Shown here in pieces: positions 18,146-26,040 of a DNA stretch of 64,000 nt. Where the stretch lies: NCBI GenBank assembly GCA_017622815.1, contig JAGAQH010000029.1, forward strand, positions 124,001 through 188,000. The letters are read 5' to 3'. The notes beneath the pieces were generated by a model that ran no database searches, was not told the DNA's origin, and saw only the letters and a list, made by a program, of their open reading frames with translations. How positions within the stretch are numbered: position 1 is the first letter of the stretch; each line of letters starts with the position of its first letter. The DNA comes from Bacteroidaceae bacterium (lineage in GTDB: Bacteria; Bacteroidota; Bacteroidia; Bacteroidales; Bacteroidaceae). The position numbers and the translations under genes were made by a program.

Positions 18146-18889
18146 ATGTCAGATACAACGAATACAGGTAAAGGGAGGGCGGAAAGCCCTTCCTTTATTG
18201 ATGTTGCCTCGCTTGGCAGGAAGAACGTCCGCGCTCTCCTTTTCGACATGGACGGCGTGCTCTTCGACAGCATGAAGAATCACGCCGAAGCATGGGTGCG
18301 TGCCATGAAGGCCAACAACCTTGTCATGTCGCACGAGGACGTGTACATGAACGAGGGGCGCACCGGCGAGGGCACCATCGACATCTTTGCCCAGGCTCAA
18401 TGGGGACGTGCCGCCACCGCCGAGGAAATGCAATATATATATAAGGTAAAGAGCGACATCTTCAACACCCTGCCTCATGTTGAGCCTGTAGCCGGCGCAC
18501 TTGAGGTCCTGCAGGCCGTAAAGGCCATGGGACGCCAGCGCGTCATCGTTACGGGCAGCGGACAGAAGAGCCTGTTGGAAAAACTCGAGAGCAACTTCCC
18601 CGGCATCTTCAATGCAGAACTGATGGTAACCGCCTTTGATGTCCAGCACGGCAAGCCTCATCCCGAACCATACCTGATGGGATTGGCCAAGGCCGGTATT
18701 TCTGCCGAAGAGGCCATCGTAGTAGAGAACGCTCCCCTTGGCGTCGAGTCGGCCAAAGGTGCAGGCATATTCACCATTGCCGTAAACACCGGCCCTCTGC
18801 CCGACAAGGTTCTGTACGATGCAGGAGCGGACATCGTCTTCCCCAACCACTTCGCCCTGTTGGAGGCCCTGCCGAAACTGCTCCGATAA
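18146..18889 (+). CDS. HAD-superfamily phosphatase, beta-phosphoglucomutase-like
   Basis: A 247-residue protein. HAD motif I is LLFDMDGVLFDSM (about residues 31-43; nucleophile Asp in FDMD), motif II VIVTGSG, the motif III lysine lies in QHGKPHPEPYL, and motif IV is VVENAPLGVESAKGAG. The cap region (NHAEAWVRAMKANN, EGRTGEGTIDIF) is the C1 type seen in sugar-phosphate phosphatases and beta-phosphoglucomutase. The substrate is probably a phosphosugar, given its place behind pgi (inference). A 25-residue N-terminal tail precedes the core. The start at 18146 avoids overlap with pgi. Confidence 0.88.
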   Translation: MSDTTNTGKGRAESPSFIDVASLGRKNVRALLFDMDGVLFDSMKNHAEAWVRAMKANNLVMSHEDVYMNEGRTGEGTIDIFAQAQWGRAATAEEMQYIYKVKSDIFNTLPHVEPVAGALEVLQAVKAMGRQRVIVTGSGQKSLLEKLESNFPGIFNAELMVTAFDVQHGKPHPEPYLMGLAKAGISAEEAIVVENAPLGVESAKGAGIFTIAVNTGPLPDKVLYDAGADIVFPNHFALLEALPKLLR

Positions 18890-18903
18890 AAAAGCAGACA
18901 ATC

Positions 18904-19521
18904 ATGAAAGAAGTAAACCCCAAAGAAACGACCCGTGCATACGCCTTTGACATGTGGATGAAGGCTCCCATGCCTATGGTAACATTCTTCAAGACACTTG
19001 ATGTTTCGCATCTCTTGAAAATCAGCCGTAGGAAGGAGATGAAGTTCAATATGCTCATGTGCTATTGCATAGGACGGGCGGCAAGCACAATCAAGGAGTT
19101 CTACCTGCTTCCCGTGGAGGGCAAACTGATGCAATACGACAAGATTGCCGTAAACACCATCGTTGCCAACAGTGCCGGAGAGGTAAGTTCATGCGACATA
19201 CCCTTCAACAAGGATTTACAGAAGTTCAACGATGACTATCTGCGTCTTACCAAGCAGGTGGCAGAAAGTTGCATTGACCACGACCTCTCGCAAGAAAGCA
19301 TGGTCATCGGCACCTCTGCCCTTGCACATTACGAGATAGACGGTGCCGTGGGCATGTATAGCGGCATATTCAACAATCCCTTCATCATTTGGGGCAAGTA
19401 CAAGCGCTCGTGGTTGAAAACCACCCTTACCCTTTCGTTCCAGTTCCACCACACACAGATGGACGGCGCACATGCCGCACACTTCCTTGACACATTACAA
19501 CGGACGATAAAAGAACTATAA
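18904..19521 (+). CDS. Chloramphenicol acetyltransferase-like protein
   Basis: A 205-residue protein of the CAT superfamily. The C-terminal FQFHHTQMDGAHAAHFLDTLQ carries the HHxxxDG catalytic motif, and MKFNMLMCYCIGRAAS and GTSALAHYEIDG fit the CAT fold (trimer, acetyl-CoA dependent). The N-terminus replaces the usual FNVTVELD region by a divergent one, so drug resistance should not be assumed; many such proteins in gut Bacteroidales are of unknown substrate. It follows the HAD gene by 14 bases. Confidence 0.8.
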   Translation: MKEVNPKETTRAYAFDMWMKAPMPMVTFFKTLDVSHLLKISRRKEMKFNMLMCYCIGRAASTIKEFYLLPVEGKLMQYDKIAVNTIVANSAGEVSSCDIPFNKDLQKFNDDYLRLTKQVAESCIDHDLSQESMVIGTSALAHYEIDGAVGMYSGIFNNPFIIWGKYKRSWLKTTLTLSFQFHHTQMDGAHAAHFLDTLQRTIKEL

Positions 19522-19525
19522 AAAG

Positions 19526-19568
19526 AAGATGGCGCATGCAGGAAACGTTCTCCTTCATGCGCCATCTT
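19526..19568. terminator. Terminator after pgi operon
   Basis: A 13-bp stem AAGATGGCGCATG / CATGCGCCATCTT with a 17-base loop, just after the acetyltransferase stop and facing the convergent lipoprotein gene. Confidence 0.75.
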
Positions 19569-19590
19569 TATTACTCTAAATAGGTATGCC

Positions 19591-20148
19591 TTAGACCCCG
19601 TCGTTGGAGGCATCTGGGGTGTATTCCTCCTCCAGGTCGTCGTTCTTAACTATCATGTAACTTCCGTCAGGCCCGATGTTCAGTTTGAAGGGGCGCGACA
19701 TGTCGCTATCCGGATAACTTACGGCCAGGGAGAATGTCACCATACCCTCGTGTACCTGCAGGAAGCGGCAACCGTCCAAGATGCTGTGCTTGGCAAACTC
19801 GGTGTCCAAGAGGTGCAGGAAATCCGCCTTCTTGAACGTATGTGCAAACAGAACCGCGCCGTTCTTCTTCACCGATATCTTCAGCAGATTGTCGGCAAAA
19901 CGATATCCCATCTCATCGGTAACGATACCCAGGGAGTCACATGCCTCGCGGTTTATCATCAGGGCATATACATTGCTGCCCGACTTTACGGTATCCTCTA
20001 CATGGAGTGTGGGGAGGCGGTGCAGAATGTTCTCCGCCTCGGCCTTCGCCTCTACACCTTCTGGAGTGCTCCCCGTGGTTTGTGTCTTCTGGTTACAACC
20101 ACACAACACGAAAGAGAGCATTAGCAAGGATATGATTTGCTTTTTCAT
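19591..20148 (-). CDS. Lipoprotein, unknown function (DUF4738-like)
   Basis: A 185-residue protein with lipoprotein signal MKKQIISLLMLSFVLCGC (acylated Cys at residue 18), a threonine/alanine-rich linker, then a compact domain (HVEDTVKSGSNVYALMINREACDSL, YRFADNLLKISVKKNGAVLFAHTFKKADF) ending in an acidic tail. The arrangement resembles DUF4738 proteins of Bacteroidales, whose role is unknown. It lies 48 bases downstream of the OmpA-like gene on the same strand, so they are probably co-expressed envelope proteins. Confidence 0.7.
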   Translation of the reverse strand: MKKQIISLLMLSFVLCGCNQKTQTTGSTPEGVEAKAEAENILHRLPTLHVEDTVKSGSNVYALMINREACDSLGIVTDEMGYRFADNLLKISVKKNGAVLFAHTFKKADFLHLLDTEFAKHSILDGCRFLQVHEGMVTFSLAVSYPDSDMSRPFKLNIGPDGSYMIVKNDDLEEEYTPDASNDGV

Positions 20149-20196
20149 AGTATCGCTGTTCTTCCTACGTCGTAACTGTTTCCGGAAAAAGGTCTG

Positions 20197-21096
20197 TTAC
20201 TCTGCGCTCTGTGCAGGAACGCCCTCCTCCTCGGTAGCAGGAGCCTTGTCTATCAACTCCAGGAACTGATCAAGTTTGGGAGTGATGATAATCTGTGTGC
20301 GGCGGTTCTTGGCACGACCCTCTGCTGTATTGTTGTCAGCAATGGTGTTGTACTCGCCACGACCTGCTGCAGACAGACGGCTGGGATTGACACCATACTT
20401 TTTCTGCAGTTCCTGTACCACGCTGCTGGCACGAAGGGCAGAGAGGTCCCAGTTGTTACGGATATTGGTACGGCTGATGGGCACATTGTCGGTATTACCC
20501 TCTACAAGCACCTCATAGTCGTCATAGTCGGTGATAATCTTGGCAATCTTGCTCAGAGTCTCGCCGGCCTTGGGGCTGATTTCGTATGAACCGCTCTTGT
20601 AGAGCATGTTGTCGTTCAAAGAAATGTACACAACACCCTTCAGTACCTGGATGTCAACGTCCTTCAGTTCCTCGCGTGAAAGGCTGCGGGTCAGGTTGTT
20701 GGTCAGTGCCACGTTCAGCGAGTCGCTCTTGCTCTTTGCCTCTACCAACTGCTTGATGTACTTGTTGCTGGCATTGATTTCGTCCACCAGCTTGCTGATG
20801 TTTGCACCACCCTGATAGATACTTTGGTCGAGGGTCTTCTGCATAATCTGCATTGCCTCGTTCTTCTCCTTCAACTGGGCGTTCTTGTCGTCAATCTGAG
20901 ACTGCAGGTTCTCGTTCTTTGTCTTGTACTCTGTCAGCTGGAGCTGCGCCTCATAGTACTTCTGACCAAGAGACTTGCCCTTATCCTGACATTCCTGCAA
21001 CTGCTGCTGGGCAGCCACAAGTTCCTTTTTACTTACACAACTGCCCAACACCATAGTGGCGGCAGCAGCTAATACCATGTACTTCATTGTCTTCAT
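20197..21096 (-). CDS. OmpA-family peptidoglycan-binding lipoprotein
   Basis: A 299-residue protein. The lipoprotein signal ends at LGSC (Cys at about residue 20). Residues 25-135 form a coiled coil rich in Lys, Gln and Glu (ELVAAQQQLQECQDKGKSL, NENLQSQIDDKNAQLKEKNE). The C-terminal half is an OmpA domain: EVLVEGNTDNVPI, NWDLSALRASSVVQELQK and AGRGEYNTIADNNTAEGRAKNRRTQI, with the Asp and Arg that grip diaminopimelate. It links the outer membrane to the wall. Its promoter is a copy of the dispersed promoter repeat. Confidence 0.88.
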   Translation of the reverse strand: MKTMKYMVLAAAATMVLGSCVSKKELVAAQQQLQECQDKGKSLGQKYYEAQLQLTEYKTKNENLQSQIDDKNAQLKEKNEAMQIMQKTLDQSIYQGGANISKLVDEINASNKYIKQLVEAKSKSDSLNVALTNNLTRSLSREELKDVDIQVLKGVVYISLNDNMLYKSGSYEISPKAGETLSKIAKIITDYDDYEVLVEGNTDNVPISRTNIRNNWDLSALRASSVVQELQKKYGVNPSRLSAAGRGEYNTIADNNTAEGRAKNRRTQIIITPKLDQFLELIDKAPATEEEGVPAQSAE

Positions 21097-21125
21097 CTTC
21101 TTACTTTTTACTTAATTAAGCGATG

Positions 21126-21200
21126 CAAAGGTACGATTAAGTAAGCGATTAACCAAATTTATTTGAGTAAATCCGAACGGCAGTACCTTCGACTTCGAGG
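21126..21200 (-). promoter_or_regulatory. Promoter repeat upstream of OmpA-like gene
   Basis: On the minus strand: GGTACTGCCGTTCGG, AT-rich spacer, AATTTG, 20-base spacer, TACCTTTG (-7 at 21126-21133; -33 complement at 21154-21157). The same block occurs upstream of ssrA and the B12 riboswitch. A partial extra copy (CAAAGGTACGAA) follows at about 21203. The rest of the 21097-21436 gap shows nothing else but the asnA promoter. Confidence 0.75.
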
Positions 21201-21406
21201 TGCAAAGGTACGAAAAAGGAACGAAGAGCATACTAATATAATAGGAGAAAATGCCATTTCTTCCATTCTATTAACAAAGAAAGGGCTGATATTAACACTC
21301 TGGCGCCCGCGTTTAACATTTGGCACTTTTCTGCCAATACAGTGTTATAGATAGTTATCGTGCGTATATTTCCGTACGTTTCTTGTGCATTATTGAATTA
21401 TTTTCG

Positions 21407-21414
21407 TAACTTTG
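21407..21414 (+). promoter_or_regulatory. -7 box for asnA
   Basis: TAACTTTG on the plus strand, 22 bases before the asnA start; a weak -33 (CTTG) lies 21 bases upstream. Confidence 0.6.
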
Positions 21415-21436
21415 CCGTCAAATTGACACACAAGAC

Positions 21437-22474
21437 ATGAGCAACCTACTTATACCGAAAGACTATAAAGCGGCACTCGACCTGAAGCAGACAGAGTTGG
21501 CCATCAAGCAGATAAAGGATTTCTTCCTGCGCAGTTTCTCTACAGAGTTGCGCCTGCGCCGAGTTACTGCACCCCTGTTCGTGCTTCGCGGCCTTGGCCT
21601 GAACGACGACCTGAACGGCATAGAGCGCCCCGTTTCCTTCCCCATAAAGGACATGGGCGAGGCTATGGCAGAGGTGGTGCACTCTTTGGCCAAGTGGAAG
21701 CGCGTCACCCTGGCGGAATACCAGGTGGAACCGGGCTATGGCATCATCACCGACATGAATGCCATACGTGCCGACGAGGAACTGGACAACCTCCACTCCC
21801 TCTATGTTGACCAATGGGACTGGGAGCGCACCATGACGGCCGAGCAGCGCAACATCGATTTCCTGAAGGACATCGTGCGCCGTATCTACAACACCATCCT
21901 GCGTGCCGAATTCTACATCTGCGAGACTTACCCCCAGTTGCATCCTTACCTGCCCGAGAAGATACACTTCATACATAGCGAGGAACTCATGCAAATGTAT
22001 CCCGACAAGACCGCCAAGGAGCGCGAGGACCTGATTTGCCAGAAGTACGGAGCCGTGTTCATCATCGGCATCGGAGGCAAACTTTCCAACGGCGAACCGC
22101 ACGACAACCGTGCCCCTGACTATGACGACTGGAGTACACCCAATGCCGACGGTTTCCTGGGACTAAACGGCGACCTGCTCATCTGGTATCCCATTCTGGA
22201 AAGGAGCATAGAGTTGTCCTCCATGGGTATCCGCGTGGACAAGGATGCGCTCATGCACCAGTTGGAACTCCAGGGCAAGACTGACCGCAAGGAACTCTAC
22301 TTCCACCGCCGTCTGCTGGAGGGCACCCTGCCGCTGAGCATAGGCGGAGGTATCGGGCAGAGCCGTCTGTGCATGATCCTTCTGCACAAGGCCCATGTAG
22401 GCGAGACACAATCCAGCATCTGGCCCGAAGACATGCGCCGCGAATGTAAGGAAGCAGGCATGAACCTGATATAA
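21437..22474 (+). CDS. asnA: Aspartate-ammonia ligase (asparagine synthetase A)
   Basis: A 345-residue enzyme making asparagine from aspartate, ammonia and ATP. The sequence fits the AsnA family throughout: KQTELAIKQIKDFF near the N-terminus, VTAPLFVLRGLGLNDDLNG, VVHSLAKWKRVTLAEY, DMNAIRADEELDNLHSLYVDQWDWE and the C-terminal GGGIGQSRLCMILLHKAHVGETQSSIW, which resembles class II synthetase motif 3. The length is normal. It has its own promoter and a hairpin behind it. Confidence 0.96.
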   Translation: MSNLLIPKDYKAALDLKQTELAIKQIKDFFLRSFSTELRLRRVTAPLFVLRGLGLNDDLNGIERPVSFPIKDMGEAMAEVVHSLAKWKRVTLAEYQVEPGYGIITDMNAIRADEELDNLHSLYVDQWDWERTMTAEQRNIDFLKDIVRRIYNTILRAEFYICETYPQLHPYLPEKIHFIHSEELMQMYPDKTAKEREDLICQKYGAVFIIGIGGKLSNGEPHDNRAPDYDDWSTPNADGFLGLNGDLLIWYPILERSIELSSMGIRVDKDALMHQLELQGKTDRKELYFHRRLLEGTLPLSIGGGIGQSRLCMILLHKAHVGETQSSIWPEDMRRECKEAGMNLI

Positions 22475-22501
22475 TACGAGATACCACTTATCATACATAC
22501 C

Positions 22502-22540
22502 GAGGGCATGCCTGATGAAACCATCCAGCGCATGCCCTCT
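22502..22540. terminator. Hairpin after asnA
   Basis: GAGGGCATGC and GCATGCCCTC form a perfect 10-bp stem with an 18-base loop, 28 bases after the asnA stop; no long T run. Confidence 0.6.
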
Positions 22541-22564
22541 ATACATTAACTCAACTGCCACATC

Positions 22565-23566
22565 ATGAAAACCTTACTCACCGCACTTCGCCAGATTCTT
22601 TTCCTGGCACTTCTTTTCACCGCAACGCACGTTTCCGCACAGGTCATTTCCGTGCGCGACAGCCTCATGGAGATAGAGGGCGACACCATGCCCGAACCCT
22701 TCAGAATACTGCCCGAACTATTTGTCACCCCCGACGGGAGCAACCCTGTCGACTACATTCTGGACAATGTGGCACGCAAGGCACAGGAGAACCGCAAGGC
22801 GCTGAACTACACGGCCACAACCACGTTCCACGTCTATGCCAGCAACATGGACCTCCTGCCCCAGTTCCTGAGCAAGACACAGAACTGGGCCGTGAAGACC
22901 GGCATGGGACTGATGGGCATGAGGGCGATGTACAACTATGTCACCTCGCACGAGGAAACGGGCTTGGGCATCAGCGTCACACAGAAAGCCAAGGGAAACG
23001 ACACTGACTATAGCGATGAGCGCATCCTGTTCTCCCCCTCCGACATGCCGGAAAAAGTGGGACAACAGATAATGAAGATGGCACGCTTCCCCATGTTTGA
23101 TGCCGTATATGGGGACAAGAACCTGCTGGACAGGAAGAAACGCCACAAGGTGTATGAAATAGAGTACATAGGCACGGCCGAGGAGGAGGACGGCAGCCTA
23201 TACTATATCTTGAAAGTATGGAGAAACAAGGGCAAGGCCTACCAGCGCACGACCATCCTGCACATAGCCGACGGCTCGTGGGGTGTGCTCAGGCAGGAAA
23301 ACCGTTCCTCGCTGATGTCCAGTTATATCCGTTGCGAAAGGATTTCCGGCATACTTCTGCCCGTAAAATGCGTACAGACACCCAACACCATGTCCATGGA
23401 GGAACTGGCCGCCAAGGCCAAGGCAAGCATAGCACGGATGGAGAAGGAGGGAAAGGAACCGTCCAAGCGGATGCAAAAACTGCTGAACAGAGTGGAGAAA
23501 GTTGCCGACGGTACACGAAGGGATGCACCCATGATGAAATACTCCTTCGAGGTGCACTACCATTGA
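22565..23566 (+). CDS. Secreted protein of unknown function
   Basis: A 333-residue protein with a signal peptide (MKTLLTALRQILFLALLFTATHVSA). I do not recognise the family with certainty. Visible features: a VDYILDNVARKAQENRKALNYTATTTFHVYA segment like the opening of carboxypeptidase-like-domain/DUF5686 proteins, a mixed alpha/beta middle (IEYIGTAEEEDGSLYYILKVWRNKG) and a Lys/Glu-rich helix near the C-terminus. It probably acts in the periplasm or outer membrane. It follows asnA after a hairpin and is followed by a 23-bp repeat array. Confidence 0.65.
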   Translation: MKTLLTALRQILFLALLFTATHVSAQVISVRDSLMEIEGDTMPEPFRILPELFVTPDGSNPVDYILDNVARKAQENRKALNYTATTTFHVYASNMDLLPQFLSKTQNWAVKTGMGLMGMRAMYNYVTSHEETGLGISVTQKAKGNDTDYSDERILFSPSDMPEKVGQQIMKMARFPMFDAVYGDKNLLDRKKRHKVYEIEYIGTAEEEDGSLYYILKVWRNKGKAYQRTTILHIADGSWGVLRQENRSSLMSSYIRCERISGILLPVKCVQTPNTMSMEELAAKAKASIARMEKEGKEPSKRMQKLLNRVEKVADGTRRDAPMMKYSFEVHYH

Positions 23567-23630
23567 CCTGCACACATACCTCACCGACCTGACGTTCCAG
23601 GCCTTCCTGAAGACAGGAAAATGCTCTCCC

Positions 23631-23725
23631 GACAACAAGGGCGAGTCACCGAGGGTGACAAGAGCGAATCACCGAGGGTGACAAGGGCGAGTCACCGAGG
23701 GTGACAAGGGCGAGTCGTCGGGAGG
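23631..23725. repeat. 23-bp tandem repeat, second array
   Basis: Units at 23643, 23666, 23689 and 23712 of the same GAGTCACCGAGGGTGACAAG-type repeat as at 4.24 kb, again preceded by CCGACAACAAGG. Together with the hairpin at 23787 it fills the 23567-23882 gap. Confidence 0.9.
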
Positions 23726-23786
23726 ACGTTTTTGGCCGCAAACGGCAACGAAGGCCCCACCCTTTAGAGGACACCGACAAAAGCAC

Positions 23787-23824
23787 CCCTCGCCCTGTAT
23801 TCCACATGTAATACAAGGCGAGGG
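23787..23824. terminator. Bidirectional terminator hairpin
   Basis: CCCTCGCC-c-TGTATT pairs with AATACA-a-GGCGAGGG around a short loop, between convergent genes. Confidence 0.65.
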
Positions 23825-23882
23825 ATATGATACTGACACACCTCCGCTTCAGGGAGAAGTGCAGATGTCGTTTCGTAAGATC

Positions 23883-24356
23883 TTACTTATACAGACCGAT
23901 ACCAATCTTCAAGCCGGCACTGGTTCCGTTCTTGAAGTCATTTAAGCCAAAGTCAGCATATATAGCTGGCTCCAAACTGATCTTGTCATTCAGATAGAAA
24001 GTGTAACCCACCTGAGGGCAGAGTTGAACATAGTTCAATTTTGTTCCGGCATGCTCGAACTGCAAACCTGCGCCCAAGTTCAATCCCATAGACTTGAACG
24101 AATAGCGGAAACTGGGCTTAATGACCAGAGCATTATATTCTCCCACATGCTGGTAGCCAACGGTGCCGCCCAACATCCAGCCATCTGCCACGAAATAGCC
24201 GTATTCGCCATTTATACCAAAAGAGAATGACCCCTTGTCATAGCCTATTCCGAAACCTGAAAGCGAAGCACCCACATAATGTGTTCCCTTCTCGAACTGG
24301 GCATTGGCACCAAGTGTCATCACAGCCATAAGCATGAATACAAAAAACTTCTTCAT
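23883..24356 (-). CDS. Small outer-membrane beta-barrel protein
   Basis: A 157-residue protein: signal peptide MKKFFVFMLMAVMTLGANA followed by eight or so alternating strands rich in Gly, Tyr and Phe (YVGASLSGFGIGYD, FGINGEYGYFVADGWMLGGTVGYQ, ALVIKPSFRYSF, LNLGAGLQFEHAG), ending GLKIGIGLYK. It fits the OmpX-like/porin-family small barrels of Bacteroidetes. The role is unknown. It is divergent from the GHL10 gene at 24468. Confidence 0.8.
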   Translation of the reverse strand: MKKFFVFMLMAVMTLGANAQFEKGTHYVGASLSGFGIGYDKGSFSFGINGEYGYFVADGWMLGGTVGYQHVGEYNALVIKPSFRYSFKSMGLNLGAGLQFEHAGTKLNYVQLCPQVGYTFYLNDKISLEPAIYADFGLNDFKNGTSAGLKIGIGLYK

Positions 24357-24454
24357 AATAGTTCTCGGTTTTTAGTTGTTATTTGTTTGTATCTTTGTTT
24401 TCTGTCCTCCTTGACATTTTGTCTTTTCTTCTACAAAAATACAACTTTTTTTCA

Positions 24455-24462
24455 TACCTTTG
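24455..24462 (+). promoter_or_regulatory. -7 box for second GHL10 gene
   Basis: TACCTTTG ending 5 bases before the ATG at 24468, implying a near-leaderless transcript, as at the first GHL10 gene. Confidence 0.5.
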
Positions 24463-24467
24463 CGCAC

Positions 24468-25799
24468 ATGAGATATATTTTCACATTATTTATGATTATA
24501 TGGTGCATGGTGGCGGATGCCATGCCCAAACACGAGATACGCGCCGTGTGGCTGACCACGATAATGGGGCTTGACTGGCCCAAGACGAGGGCAGTTTCGG
24601 AGGAAAGCAGAAAGGCACAGCAACAGGAACTTTGCAACATTCTGGACCGTTTGCAGAAGGACGGTATAAACACCATATACCTGCAGACACGCACACGCGG
24701 TGCGGTCATCTATCCCTCTGCCATAGAGCCCTGGGACGGCGCACTAACCGGCCGCTATGACAAGCACCCCGGATACGACCCCTTGGCCTTTGCCATAGAG
24801 GAGTGCCACAAGCGCGGCATGGAGTGCCATGCATGGCTGGTTACAATACCGGCTTTCAAGATTCCCGATGCCAAGGCGCTGGGCAAGAAGTCACTCTACT
24901 ACACCCACCCCAAACTGCTCTACAAGAAAAACGGTTCCTACTACATGGACCCATCCAAGCAGGGCACTGCCGACTATCTGGAGCGCCTCTGCCGCGAGAT
25001 AGTCAGCCGATACGACATCGACGGCATCCACTTTGACTATATCCGCTATCCCGAGAAGACCGAGAAGACCAAGCAGGATTGGCGTCGCGACAACATCACG
25101 CGCATAGTGCGCCAACTCTACAACGCCATCAAGGAGGAGAAACCATGGGTTCGCGTTTCCTCCAGTCCCGTTGGCAAATACCGCGACGTTTCACGCTATT
25201 CCGCCAAAGGCTGGAATGCCTACAACGCGGTATTTCAGGATGCCGTCCTGTGGATGAAGGAGGGCATAATGGACATGATTTCGCCCATGATGTACTTCAA
25301 GGGCGACAACTTCTTCCCCTTTGCCGCCGACTGGCAGGAACAGAGCCACGGCAAGGTGATTGCACCGGGTTTGGGCATCTACTTCCTCGACCCGAGGGAG
25401 AAGGACTGGCACCTGCACGAGGTGACTCGCGAACTGCAGTTCATCCGCCAGATGAACATGGGCGGAGCGGCATACTTCCGTGCACAGTTCCTGCTGGACA
25501 ACGTGAAAGGTCTGGAGACGTGGGTACGCGACCACTACTACACCTCCCCTGCCCTCTTGCCTCCCCTGAAGAACGCCAGGGAGTACAAGACATCGGCAAA
25601 ACGTACACCACGTTATGTACTCTACGCTTCGGACACATACCCCGTGGACACCGCCAACCCCGAGAACATCGTGCGCATATACTGGGGCAAGGCGGAATAC
25701 AACGGTCTCATGGCACGCCTCTTCGGCAAGCACCTGGCGGTAACCCAGTTGGACGACTACGGCAACGAGTCGGAACCGATGGAGATAAAAGATTTATAA
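24468..25799 (+). CDS. GHL10-type family 10-like glycoside hydrolase, secreted
   Basis: A 443-residue protein with a short signal peptide (MRYIFTLFMIIWCMVADA). The GHL10 barrel has EIRAVWLTTIMGLDWP, INTIYLQTRTRGAVIYPS, ECHKRGMECHAWL, YDIDGIHFDYIRYP and VSSSPVGKY. It shares the domain with the protein encoded at 7.6-9.1 kb but is clearly diverged, so this is an old paralogue. It is expected to cut a surface or wall glycan. The ATG at 24468 is chosen because it opens the signal peptide; the longer frame reaches back into the divergent barrel gene. Confidence 0.88.
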   Translation: MRYIFTLFMIIWCMVADAMPKHEIRAVWLTTIMGLDWPKTRAVSEESRKAQQQELCNILDRLQKDGINTIYLQTRTRGAVIYPSAIEPWDGALTGRYDKHPGYDPLAFAIEECHKRGMECHAWLVTIPAFKIPDAKALGKKSLYYTHPKLLYKKNGSYYMDPSKQGTADYLERLCREIVSRYDIDGIHFDYIRYPEKTEKTKQDWRRDNITRIVRQLYNAIKEEKPWVRVSSSPVGKYRDVSRYSAKGWNAYNAVFQDAVLWMKEGIMDMISPMMYFKGDNFFPFAADWQEQSHGKVIAPGLGIYFLDPREKDWHLHEVTRELQFIRQMNMGGAAYFRAQFLLDNVKGLETWVRDHYYTSPALLPPLKNAREYKTSAKRTPRYVLYASDTYPVDTANPENIVRIYWGKAEYNGLMARLFGKHLAVTQLDDYGNESEPMEIKDL

Positions 25800-25804
25800 C
25801 AACA

Positions 25805-26040
25805 ATAGCCCCTTTCCCCCTTACCCTCCACAAGGGAGGGGAATGATTACATCCGTGAAAACCAAGTTCCCAAAGAGTTATAATCACTCTAAATCACTAA
25901 CCACCTCATTAAGTACATCATACTCCCCTCCCTTGTGGCGAGCGAGGTCTTCAGAAGAAGCACCTAATGTGCTTCTGTGCCTTGTGAGGGAAGAACTACC
26001 CAGTTCGACGCGAGGACTGGGGTGGGGGTGGGTCCGTACC
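25805..26040. repeat. G-rich CTCCCCTCCC repeat, inverted pair at 5' end of serine hydrolase gene
   Basis: A minus-oriented copy (complement of about 25807-25850) faces a plus copy (25919-26035: ACTCCCCTCCCTTGTGG ... GGGGTGGGGGTGGGTCC). The same element occurs at 31.2-31.3, 32.46-32.57 and 32.58-32.64 kb. Here it runs into the reading frame of the next gene. Confidence 0.75.

Noticed and set aside
24387-24394. Extra TATCTTTG box on the plus strand
   Set aside because: It lies in the divergent gap but a better-placed TACCTTTG precedes the GHL10 start; by chance such 8-mers are expected in AT-rich DNA.
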